A stretch of DNA of 64,000 bases from Ascoidea rubescens DSM 1968. Its lineage: Eukaryota; Ascomycota; Saccharomycetes; Ascoideales; Ascoideaceae. Position numbers and translations under genes: made by a program. The notes beneath the pieces were generated by a model, which ran no database searches, was not told the origin of the DNA, and saw nothing but the letters and a program-made list of their open reading frames with translations. Position 1 is the first letter of the stretch. Each line of letters starts with the position of its first letter. The stretch covers positions 1,038,461 to 1,102,460 of the forward strand of contig NW_017962916.1 in NCBI RefSeq assembly GCF_001661345.1, given 5' to 3'. This document shows, piece by piece, positions 56,143 through 64,000 of the stretch.

Positions 56143-56897
56143 TTTTGGGTGAGTATGAATGTAGTAGAAAGTCAATTAAGTAGGGTTGGGATTGAGTAAA
56201 TTAAAAAGTGGATATCAAATGCAATTGACACAAATTAATGATAGAGAAAACAAATATCAGAAACTTGAGGATATAAGAGTATATATACAAGCTTGACAAC
56301 TTACGATGATCATTGCTTATTAATATGGGGAGATTTCCCTTGAGGTTCACGGAGCAATTCAGAAAAACGGTCCGTTCCTCAGAAGCCCACTGAATCGATC
56401 TCTAGGACTATTACCTCCATTTGATGGTGGAAAAGATACCTGCTGCTTTTGTTGTTCCACCAGTGTGCTCTTGCTGATGTGCCCAACTATCCGAAATCGC
56501 CTGGGGATCTCCTTGTTTGAGAGTTTCGGCGAGGCACCTTCCGCTTGGGAAAACAAACAATGTCACGTATTCCTCAAGAAGCCTGAAGAAACCAGCTGCG
56601 ACAAGGAAATACATCTGTCATAAAAGACCCAGCACAGAAAACACCCCAAATATTCCCACAACATAACGTAGAATATATGGATAGAGTGATGCTGGACCCT
56701 CAGGACTGGAACCTTTTCTCCCCTGCGCTCTGATGCGCTGCCTGCAGTCTCTCGCTGGGTCGGTTTATGGTTACCCGTTTATGCACCATATAATGGTACT
56801 TTCAACATGAGCTGAGTTTTCATCTACACTTGACCTGCTAACCACCAATATTTGCTAAATGTTGAAATAATCCCTTAATTTTGATGAAAAGAGATAA
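56143..56897. other. Divergent promoter, MDR gene and GCN5
   Basis: 755 bp with GC-richer segments at about 56350-56560 and 56690-56760. Short minus-strand frames here lack family similarity and were not accepted. A TATA-like ATATATACAAG is near 56280 on the MDR side. Confidence 0.5.
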
Positions 56898-58307
56898 ATG
56901 AATTCATTAAAAAGGAACGCTATTGACACACCAGATGACGACATTTCATTACTAAAAAAGAAAATCAAGCTCAACCAGGGCGCCCAAATTGACATCGCTA
57001 ATTTTACCACAGATCAAACCAACAAGCTGAACTCCAATGAAGATCTTGATAAAAATCCGGACAAAAATCTGTCAATTGATAAAAATGACCTGCGGTTGAA
57101 ACAGGGCAGCAGCAAAAGCGATTCAAAAACAAACAGGAGAATGGAATTGGAAAAACAAATTTTTGTCGAACAGGTTAGTGAAAAAGACTCAGAAAATAAT
57201 ATTCCATTTAAATTAAACCTTCCCGACAGCGAGTCTTGTTTTTATAAAGAAAAACTAGCTGCTATTGAGGATAAAGAAGGGAAAATCGAATTTAAAGTCG
57301 TCAATAATGATGATTCTAAAGAGAGTTTATTGATATTAACGGGCTTGAAAAACCTCTTTCATAAACAACTTCCTTTGATGCCAATAGATTACATATCGAG
57401 ATTGGTCTTTGATAAATCTCACGTTTCAATTGCCTTGATTAGAAAACCCTTAAATGTATTTGGCGGTATAACGTACAAGCCCTTTGAATCAAAAGAGTTT
57501 GCCGAAATTGTATTTTGTGCTGTATCCTCCACTGTGCAAGGTCGAGGTGATGGTGCACTTTTGATGAATCATTTAAAAGACTACGTTGTAACAAACTCAA
57601 AGATTAAGCACTTTTTAACATGTGCTGATAATCAAGCTGTTGGCTATTTCCAAAAACAAGGATTTTCGAAAGAAATAACATTGGACAAAAAACGATGGGA
57701 TGGTTACATCAAAAACTACGAAGGGGTTACCTTAATGCAATGCTCTATTTTGCCTAAAAAGTTTAGATATCTTGATGTAAACAAAATTCTATTACTACAA
57801 CAAATTGCAATCATTCAAAAAATTAAATCTTTATCTACTTCATCAAATATTATAAGGCCTGGCTTGAAAATCTTCAAAACAAATCCCACTGCTAAATTGG
57901 ATCCTTTATCTATACCAGGGATCAAAGAAAGTGGTTGGACCCCTGAAATGGAAGCCTTATCTCAGATTCCCAAACGTGCTTCTCATTATCAAGATATGGA
58001 TGAACTATTAAACGAACTACAAAATCATCCTTCTGCTTCTCCATTTTTGGTTCCAGTCACTACTGAAGAGGCTCCAAATTATTATGATGTTATCAAAGAA
58101 CCCATGGACCTACAAACGATGGAAAATAATTTCGAAAATCGAGTTTACGAAAAATTTGAACAGTTTGTTTATGATGCCAGATTAATTTTTAACAACTGTA
58201 GAAAATTCAACCAAGGTAGCGCTTATTACATTAAAACTGCTAATAGACTTGAAAAGTTTTTTAATGAGAAACTAAAAGAAAGAGGTTATAGTGAATTTAT
58301 TAATTGA
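56898..58307 (+). CDS. GCN5: Histone acetyltransferase Gcn5 (SAGA/ADA)
   Basis: The 469-residue protein has a variable Lys-rich N-terminus (1-125), a GNAT domain at about 130-290 and a C-terminal bromodomain at about 360-469. Key residues are the catalytic Glu203 in FAEIVF, the acetyl-CoA loop QGRGDGA (214-220, QxxGxG conserved), GYFQKQGF, and [16 protein letters not shown]. The bromodomain keeps the acetyl-lysine Asn438 (FNNCRKFN), but the WPF shelf is SPF (381-383). Gcn5 acetylates histone H3 in SAGA. It converges with STE4. Confidence 0.94.
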   Translation: MNSLKRNAIDTPDDDISLLKKKIKLNQGAQIDIANFTTDQTNKLNSNEDLDKNPDKNLSIDKNDLRLKQGSSKSDSKTNRRMELEKQIFVEQVSEKDSENNIPFKLNLPDSESCFYKEKLAAIEDKEGKIEFKVVNNDDSKESLLILTGLKNLFHKQLPLMPIDYISRLVFDKSHVSIALIRKPLNVFGGITYKPFESKEFAEIVFCAVSSTVQGRGDGALLMNHLKDYVVTNSKIKHFLTCADNQAVGYFQKQGFSKEITLDKKRWDGYIKNYEGVTLMQCSILPKKFRYLDVNKILLLQQIAIIQKIKSLSTSSNIIRPGLKIFKTNPTAKLDPLSIPGIKESGWTPEMEALSQIPKRASHYQDMDELLNELQNHPSASPFLVPVTTEEAPNYYDVIKEPMDLQTMENNFENRVYEKFEQFVYDARLIFNNCRKFNQGSAYYIKTANRLEKFFNEKLKERGYSEFIN

Positions 58308-58511
58308 GCTTATTCTGCTTTGCTGAACTAAACTGTTCTTTAAAGGATTATAGAAATATAGCTTAAATTAACATTATATTCATTATAGAAAATGTCTTTT
58401 AACACATAATAAAAATAACATACATAGTGATATTTCAATGAAAAGAAATGAACAAACAAACTGAATTACAAAAGTACAATCAAAACAGTAAACAAAACTA
58501 AAATAAGGAAA

Positions 58512-59906
58512 TTATTGGTAATCTGGTGAAGACGACCAAATATTAACTGTAGCCTTCTTCAAAGAGTCTGTTGCAACTGCTAAACCATCAGGAGATACAG
58601 AAATGTGGCGTATATCACATTCTCTCCCATCAATCTTGTTAATTATACAACCTGTTAAGGTGTCCCAAACAAGCCCTCCAATTCCATCAACAGCTGTAAA
58701 CATTAACCTTCCTGATTTTGAAAAGCTGATATCCATGATCCCGTCGTCATCAGTAGTTGAAGCTATCGATGCTGATGATGGTGAGGCATTGTATCCATAG
58801 CTGGTCCCGTAATTTTCAGATACTGGCGAAATGTCCATGTTAAACTTGTTTATTTTGCTAAATTCACTATTAGCAGGTGAATTTATCAAAAACTTATCCA
58901 ACTCAACAGATCCAACTCTGATGTCATAGAAATAAATGCTTTTCAAGCTAGTTCCAACCGCATAATAATTATCTTTTGGAAGAAACTTCAAAGAAGTAAC
59001 ATCATTGAATATATTTCTATTATTGAAAGGATTGTACTCTAATGGAATTGATAATTTTGCAATGGACGAAGGACTTCTGTGATCGTATATTTTTATTGAA
59101 CCGTTAACACCTCCAGCAATGAACAAATTTCCATTCCTAATTCCCCGGTCTCTTATGTTTGTTGTCACAGCTAGTATTTCTGAAAGATTCTGTTCGTATG
59201 TTCTTACGGCTATACTTTTATTTATATCCCATAGATGAATATTCTTGCTCGAGGTTGTTAATATTGAAGAATCATCAAGGAATTCACATGTTTGTATTGA
59301 GCCATCCTTGTCCTGGACAGCCAAAACAGTTAGCAATGATGGTGAAGTAAATAGGGTAGATAATTCGATGTTATTTTGTCTGGGTTCGTTTGACTTGATG
59401 TGGTTATCATAATTGATAGATCTATTGAAAATAGATTCGTAGTCAGGTAAGCGAAATATAGAACACCTATTATCTAAACAGCCAACAGCAATTAACCTTG
59501 AGCTAGGTGAAATATCGCAAGAAATAGTATATTCTGTTGAATTTAATTTTAGTATTCCAATTTTCAATCCAATAGTTGCGTCCCAATAGAGCATTTTGTG
59601 GTCGCAATCAGCAGACAATAAATGTCTCGAGTCTGAAGCCCATTTCATACACTGTATTTGGTTTCCATGACCTCTCATATTGTAATAATTTTTCAAATTA
59701 AGCTGATTTTTTGTTATTTTTACAAGGTTAGGCAATAAAGCAGTAACTTCTGTTAAGGAAGTATCCTTGAGACCATCTAACTTTTTGGTTATCTGCCTTT
59801 CTAGTAGCTGTCTATCATTATCTATGAGTTGAATTTTATGCTGAAGAATTTGTATTTGTTTGTTAAATGGAAGTGGAACGCTTTGCAGTTTAGTTGGTGA
59901 AACCAT
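58512..59906 (-). CDS. STE4: Heterotrimeric G-protein beta subunit of the pheromone pathway
   Basis: The 464-residue protein starts at ATG 59906 (MVSPTKLQSV); the upstream in-frame TTG has no support. An N-terminal coiled-coil helix (IQILQHKIQLIDNDRQLLERQI) is followed by a seven-bladed WD40 propeller: MRGHGNQIQCMKWASDSRHL, CDISPSSRLIAVG, HLWDINKS, IKIYDHRS and a final VSPDGLAVATDS...VNIW blade. An insert with NASPSSASIASTTDDD lies between blades five and six. Gbeta frees itself from Galpha on pheromone binding and signals to the MAP-kinase cascade. Among yeast Gbeta-like proteins, the N-terminal helix plus WD40 favours Ste4. I saw no pheromone-response element TGAAACA in its upstream region. 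Confidence 0.82.
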   Translation of the reverse strand: MVSPTKLQSVPLPFNKQIQILQHKIQLIDNDRQLLERQITKKLDGLKDTSLTEVTALLPNLVKITKNQLNLKNYYNMRGHGNQIQCMKWASDSRHLLSADCDHKMLYWDATIGLKIGILKLNSTEYTISCDISPSSRLIAVGCLDNRCSIFRLPDYESIFNRSINYDNHIKSNEPRQNNIELSTLFTSPSLLTVLAVQDKDGSIQTCEFLDDSSILTTSSKNIHLWDINKSIAVRTYEQNLSEILAVTTNIRDRGIRNGNLFIAGGVNGSIKIYDHRSPSSIAKLSIPLEYNPFNNRNIFNDVTSLKFLPKDNYYAVGTSLKSIYFYDIRVGSVELDKFLINSPANSEFSKINKFNMDISPVSENYGTSYGYNASPSSASIASTTDDDGIMDISFSKSGRLMFTAVDGIGGLVWDTLTGCIINKIDGRECDIRHISVSPDGLAVATDSLKKATVNIWSSSPDYQ

Positions 59907-60370
59907 ATTGGAAAATAAAAATAATATTTCAAGATATAACAAGGTTTTGAAATTTTGATTAAAATAAATGTCTAATGGTTATATTTGTAAACTTTGGTTT
60001 TTTGTGTATTGAAGAGACAGTCAGTCAAGAGAAAATTAATTTCCAGGTAAATAAATTTGGAAAAAGGAGAACCAAAATGTTGAGTCAAAAAGAAAAGGGT
60101 CAAATCAGAAGGAGCAAAAAAGTGTGATGTATGAAAAGTGTCAAAATGAGGTTTGAGGATTTTGTAGCCACAAAAAAGAAACTGCAAACAAGAATCAAGC
60201 GATTAGGTTTGTGGCCAGAAATGTGGAACATGGCTTGATGGAATTATGTAACTGCTTAATTTGGAAATGTTGCTACATAAACTCTTTTTGAAGTACTTTT
60301 TGACTTCACATATATATGTTATAGAAACATGGATTCTGAATATCAGGTATTATTATTTACAGTTCCAGAA
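59907..60370 (-). other. STE4 upstream region
   Basis: 464 bp between the STE4 start and the CAF16 stop, both on the minus strand. AT-rich, with no coding frame or recognised element. Confidence 0.5.
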
Positions 60371-61381
60371 CTATAACCTTCTATTTCTGCTAAAATATTC
60401 ACCAACCCTGTCTGGTTGATCGAAATAGATGTGCTCAAATTTCTTCTTCAATTCCTCCCACGTAGGTCTGTTTTTTTCTTCTTCTCTCGAACCTCTTTCA
60501 ACCAAATCTTGAACTAACCAGTTTAATGCTAAAGGATGTATACTATAAACAGGTTCCAATTTAATTCTTTCTTGTTCTTTACTTTGAACAACATCCTTTG
60601 ATTTTCCAGCAATGGAAATGGCCTTTTCAATAGAATCCCCATACGTTTCACTGCTGATATTATGAGTTTTATCATCAATAATCAAACTTTTACCGATTTC
60701 TAAATTTTTCAATACTTTGCCACCACTCATGTGAATAACATGGGTTGGCCAAGTAGATAAACCATCGAATATGTGGGTAGCATAAACAATACAGCACTTC
60801 CGAGTTAGTGTTTCCTTTTTTAGAAATGCTATTAATCTTGCTCTCACTAGGACATCTAGGTCAACTGTCACCTCATCCAATAACAATACGGTCCATGGTT
60901 TTAGTAAACCCATTACCAATTGCACTCTTCTCCGTTCGCCATCACTAACATTGTTCATTTTCCAATTGAGATTGATATCTAGCAATTCAATTAACTCATC
61001 CCTTTTTTCGGGAAAATTGTCACCGCCAACAGAGTTGATTAACAATAATACAGACATGTCTCTTCTAACCACTGGATTCGATGCCCACTCAGTACCCAAG
61101 TAAGTGGTTATTCCTTGGGCATCTGAACCGCCTCTAAAAGGATCATAGCCTCCTATTCTAATTGAACCAAATTTTGCAAGAGTTTTTCCAGCTAATAAAC
61201 GCAATAATGTCGATTTTCCAGCACCATTAGGACCTATAAGCAAAGTTCGAGAATTCCATGGTAAATTAATGTTGACATCTGCTAGACCAGTTACGCCGGT
61301 TGAAGGATAAATGTATGTTAGGTTTTCAGAAGTGATACCAAGATCAGCAGCATCTTTACCAGACTTATTATCAACACTCAT
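60371..61381 (-). CDS. CAF16: ABC-type ATPase Caf16
   Basis: The 336-residue soluble ABC protein starts at ATG 61381. Visible are Walker A GPNGAGKST (50-58), the signature VSDGERRRVQL (about 145-155), Walker B VLLLDEVTVDLD (165-176) and the switch His in YATHIFDG. No membrane domain is present. In S. cerevisiae Caf16 is a CCR4-NOT-associated ABC protein, also found with the SRB/mediator. The motifs are intact, so an active ATPase is likely. Confidence 0.93.
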   Translation of the reverse strand: MSVDNKSGKDAADLGITSENLTYIYPSTGVTGLADVNINLPWNSRTLLIGPNGAGKSTLLRLLAGKTLAKFGSIRIGGYDPFRGGSDAQGITTYLGTEWASNPVVRRDMSVLLLINSVGGDNFPEKRDELIELLDINLNWKMNNVSDGERRRVQLVMGLLKPWTVLLLDEVTVDLDVLVRARLIAFLKKETLTRKCCIVYATHIFDGLSTWPTHVIHMSGGKVLKNLEIGKSLIIDDKTHNISSETYGDSIEKAISIAGKSKDVVQSKEQERIKLEPVYSIHPLALNWLVQDLVERGSREEEKNRPTWEELKKKFEHIYFDQPDRVGEYFSRNRRL

Positions 61382-62065
61382 TGCTTAAGTTGGGACTTGC
61401 TATATTCTTTTCTCTTAGTTTATGGTGAACTGAGCGGCTACTTGTATATTTGAGTAGAAGGAAGAAAACTCGAATAGACAAATTGAGAGCGGTGTTTTTC
61501 ATTTAGCATGTGCAATTCAACCACTGTTAGAACATAGGAGTTATTATTAGACAAAGGGCAGTTGAAGCAAACAATTCTTTCTTTACAAACCAGTATACCA
61601 TTATTAATATGAATAAAGCTGATTTATAATTAAAATTGCAGAATGGTTTTTTGGGGTTATTTGTTTGTGTTTAATTTCAACAAGGTCGTAAGTAACAACG
61701 TGTAATATCTAGAGTGCTTAATTATTTCTTTCTCCTAAACAACAAGATCATAGATATACATGTTTTGAATTAGTTTGTTTTCCTTGGTGCAAATCTTGGT
61801 TGAATAAAATTTCGTTTTAAGTTCTCATATCATAATTAATCCTCAAATACGTTTATTTTATCATCAAATTATGAAATTTTTAAAGAGAAATACAAATTCT
61901 TTTTATAGAAAGACTCTTGATTGTAATTAATTATAACTAATTGGGAGTAAAATTAAAAATTTAATTTAAAAAAGTATCAAAAAATATAAAAATCAAACAT
62001 ACAACAAAAAGACTATGAAAACATTGCTAAAGCATAAATGGTATAACTAGTATAAATAGTGGAAA
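61382..62065 (-). other. Intergenic region upstream of CAF16
   Basis: 684 bp of AT-rich sequence containing the CAF16 promoter and the 3' flank of the serine hydrolase gene. I see no coding frame, tRNA or repeat of note. Confidence 0.5.
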
Positions 62066-63280
62066 CTATTTATTTAATAATTGGTAAGCAGCAGTTTCAA
62101 ATTCTTGAAAAGCGGATAAACAATTTGGATCATAAAATGGGAAAAGTTGAGCAGCGAAAAAACCAGCTATACCTTTCTTGGGATCAACCCAATAATACAA
62201 GTTGGTCAACCCTGCCCACATAAAGGAACCACTTGATCTGCCTGTAGGTAATTCAGAATCAATTCTTAACCAGTTAGCGGTCCACGTTTTTGGTACACCA
62301 GGAGCAATTTCAACAGGATTAGATAAATTTGGTTGAGAAGCAGGCAATGGAACTATCTCCAAACCTTTAGGTAATAAAGAAGCAAAACAGTAATTTTGAA
62401 TTGTTTCAGGCTTTAGTATTTGACGGTTTGTGGTGGGTGATTTACCATTGTGTAAAAATATCTCTAAAAATTTCAAATAATCTTCAACTTTACCAAATAA
62501 ACCATGGCCTCCACAATGGAATTCAGGAACGGCTGGATGCAATTCGGGCAAAGCAACTGTTTTCTTAGTTTTATAATCTCTTTGATGAATTGAAGTATGG
62601 TTACTAAAATGCTGAGGAGTTCTAATAAAAGTTAATGATTGAATATCCAAGGGTTCAAAAATATACTTTTTAAAATATTGATCCAAAGTTAAGCCACTGA
62701 CATTCTCAACTACTTTACCAAGAAAATCAATATTAGATCCATATTCCCATTGAGAACCAGGCTCGAAATTTAAAGGGGTGTCAAATTCTTTCCAAGTTGA
62801 GGCCAAGATATTTGGAGAACCAGTTTTTTCTTGGAGTTTCTTATAATTTTCATTGAAAAATGCATATGCAAAACCAGCAGTATGGGTAACCAAATGCAAC
62901 AAAGTTGGTTTTGTTTTGGGGGCCGTTAGAATTGGATTTCCGTTTTCTTCAAAACTGGACAATAGTGTTACATTTTTCAATTCAGGAATATAATCTTCTA
63001 CCAAGTCGTTAATTGAATGGATTTTACCGGATTCTAGTAATTGTAGAAAGGCAGTGACAGTAATGGCTTTTGTGGTTGAATAAAAAGCGACAGTGCTATC
63101 ATTTGATACTTTATCGTGAGGATCAGAAAGCGACTTGGCACCAGCGGAGCCCAAATATACTAAACCTTTGCGATTATCAACAATACCGGCAATAATACCT
63201 GGAACAGGATTTTCAGATAGGGAGGTATATTTCTGCAAAATTTGATCAATTGAAGAGGCAGATACTGAAGTTGAAGCCAT
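62066..63280 (-). CDS. Beta-lactamase-fold serine hydrolase (class C/esterase type)
   Basis: The 404-residue protein starts at ATG 63280 (MASTSVSASS). It has the penicillin-binding-protein/class C beta-lactamase triad: SxxK as STTK (68-71), YxN as YGSN (180-183), and a C-terminal SFMWAGLTN region in place of KTG. LLHLVTHTAGF and EFHCGGHGLFG are also typical. In fungi this family comprises esterases, such as butanediol diacrylate esterase-like enzymes, and lovastatin-type acyltransferases. No signal peptide is evident, so a cytosolic esterase is likely. The natural substrate is unknown. Confidence 0.87.
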   Translation of the reverse strand: MASTSVSASSIDQILQKYTSLSENPVPGIIAGIVDNRKGLVYLGSAGAKSLSDPHDKVSNDSTVAFYSTTKAITVTAFLQLLESGKIHSINDLVEDYIPELKNVTLLSSFEENGNPILTAPKTKPTLLHLVTHTAGFAYAFFNENYKKLQEKTGSPNILASTWKEFDTPLNFEPGSQWEYGSNIDFLGKVVENVSGLTLDQYFKKYIFEPLDIQSLTFIRTPQHFSNHTSIHQRDYKTKKTVALPELHPAVPEFHCGGHGLFGKVEDYLKFLEIFLHNGKSPTTNRQILKPETIQNYCFASLLPKGLEIVPLPASQPNLSNPVEIAPGVPKTWTANWLRIDSELPTGRSSGSFMWAGLTNLYYWVDPKKGIAGFFAAQLFPFYDPNCLSAFQEFETAAYQLLNK

Positions 63281-64000
63281 ATTTGTGATTGGAAAATTTA
63301 TTACTTGTTTGCAATTATCTCATGAAAAGAGACTACGAGCTATGAAAGCGAAAAGAATTTGTATTAATTTATACCCATGGTGAAATGTGGGAAATAAGTG
63401 TTTCTTTTTAGGTGGAAGGTTGAAATCTGGACAAAATGAAGAGAATTGGCAATTGAGAAGGTGGGGATGGTAGTGTTGTTTGATTTGGATGACTGTTACT
63501 TCCTCCATATGAAAGTGCTGTTGAGCATGGACCAATAGGAGCACAGAAGCTGGATTGAGTTGGATTATATTAGGCTGCTGCATATATGTTGAATAAGGGA
63601 CCTTTTGGGAAGAAAGTTCGAACAACCCTGGAGGTTCATCCCAAAGCTCTTGAGTTATCGGAATCAGAACGTGAACAACAATCACAGCACAGGTCTATCT
63701 TACAAACCTTAAGCATTCTTATTGTTGTGATATTCCTTGTTGTATACATCCATGTAGCAACCCAGCTCTGTGGCGTCCACCGCCAGGCGACCGAGCAGTG
63801 AGTTTGCAACATAGTTGGACGGTGCATGCACAATGCTGTAATGAATGCACTAATACATGCACTAATACATACATACAGTTCCATAATGATGGTTCTTTGG
63901 TACCTGCGGGCTGCTTCTTTACGCGCCCCATGAGTGTGGGAGGTCCGCACCTGCGCGGTCTGCTGCGGGGTTGGGGCTCAAATAGTCGACGCCGATGTGT
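63281..64000. other. Window end, largely non-coding
   Basis: 720 bp upstream of the hydrolase gene. AT-rich at first, then increasingly GC-rich (a 60-base row at 63901 counts 67% GC). A TGCACTAATACA direct repeat lies at about 63847-63872. One short ATG frame is listed separately. Confidence 0.5.
63586..63801 (+). CDS. Possible small single-pass membrane protein
   Basis: An ATG frame of 71 codons (MLNKGPFGKKVRTT...). It has a charged N-terminal half (ELSESEREQQSQHRS), one strongly hydrophobic segment (LQTLSILIVVIFLVVYIHVA) and a short polar end, which is the layout of a tail-anchored protein. Frames of this length occur by chance, and I recognise no homolog, so this is only a candidate. Confidence 0.25.
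   Translation: MLNKGPFGKKVRTTLEVHPKALELSESEREQQSQHRSILQTLSILIVVIFLVVYIHVATQLCGVHRQATEQ

Noticed and set aside
56359-56614. Two overlapping minus-strand frames between the MDR gene and GCN5
   Set aside because: Short, overlapping in different frames, no recognisable domain, and inside a divergent promoter.
63636-63950. 104-codon minus-strand frame rich in Cys and Thr
   Set aside because: Opens with GTG, has odd composition and lies antisense in a GC-rich stretch.

Overview
The window is nuclear DNA of a budding yeast (Saccharomycotina). It is AT-rich and gene-dense, and most genes have clear Saccharomyces cerevisiae counterparts. Two genes have introns with yeast-type signals (GTAAGT or GTATGT donors, TACTAAC or CACTAAC branch sites). 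Coding regions carry many AAT-encoded Asn runs. CTG codons looked nearly absent in the genes I read codon by codon, so a CUG-reassigned lineage is possible but not shown. I found no tRNA, rRNA, CRISPR or intact transposon.

Layout. 1-9.7 kb: SUP45 (5' part only), CRZ1, SNP1 (Met-only first exon plus a 106-nt intron), an unknown low-complexity protein, and an Eat1/Imo32-type hydrolase inside a GC-rich plateau. 10-20.7 kb: PTC7, SEC2, TRR1, CDC73, CDC23, FCF2, all on the plus strand. 21-30 kb: RPL26 (307-nt intron), eIF2A, and a very large Asn-rich coiled-coil protein. 30.7-32.5 kb: PHO84 with a Pho4-type CACGTGGG site upstream. 32.5-37.2 kb: a decayed stretch with two distantly related broken members of the aminoglycoside-phosphotransferase-like (APH) kinase family and unidentified ORF remnants. 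37.2-48.6 kb: HOM2 (Gcn4-type site), RGD2, a Gfd2-like DEDDh-fold protein, SKI3. 48.8-54.6 kb: an unknown acidic protein, CAB1 behind a GC-rich CACGTG cluster, an Eis1-like eisosome protein. 55-63.3 kb: an MDR reductase, GCN5, STE4, CAF16 and a beta-lactamase-fold serine hydrolase. The last 700 bases are mostly non-coding and end GC-rich.

Functions are the usual housekeeping mix: translation (SUP45, RPL26, eIF2A), splicing (SNP1), transcription (CDC73, GCN5, CRZ1), mRNA decay (SKI3), cell cycle and polarity (CDC23, RGD2, SEC2), nutrient and metabolic genes (PHO84, HOM2, CAB1) and pheromone signalling (STE4). Neighbours do not form operons. The most distinctive points are the SNP1 gene structure, the dead APH-like kinase pair, a GCN5 bromodomain without the usual WPF tryptophan, repeated CACGTG promoter boxes, and sharp local GC peaks.
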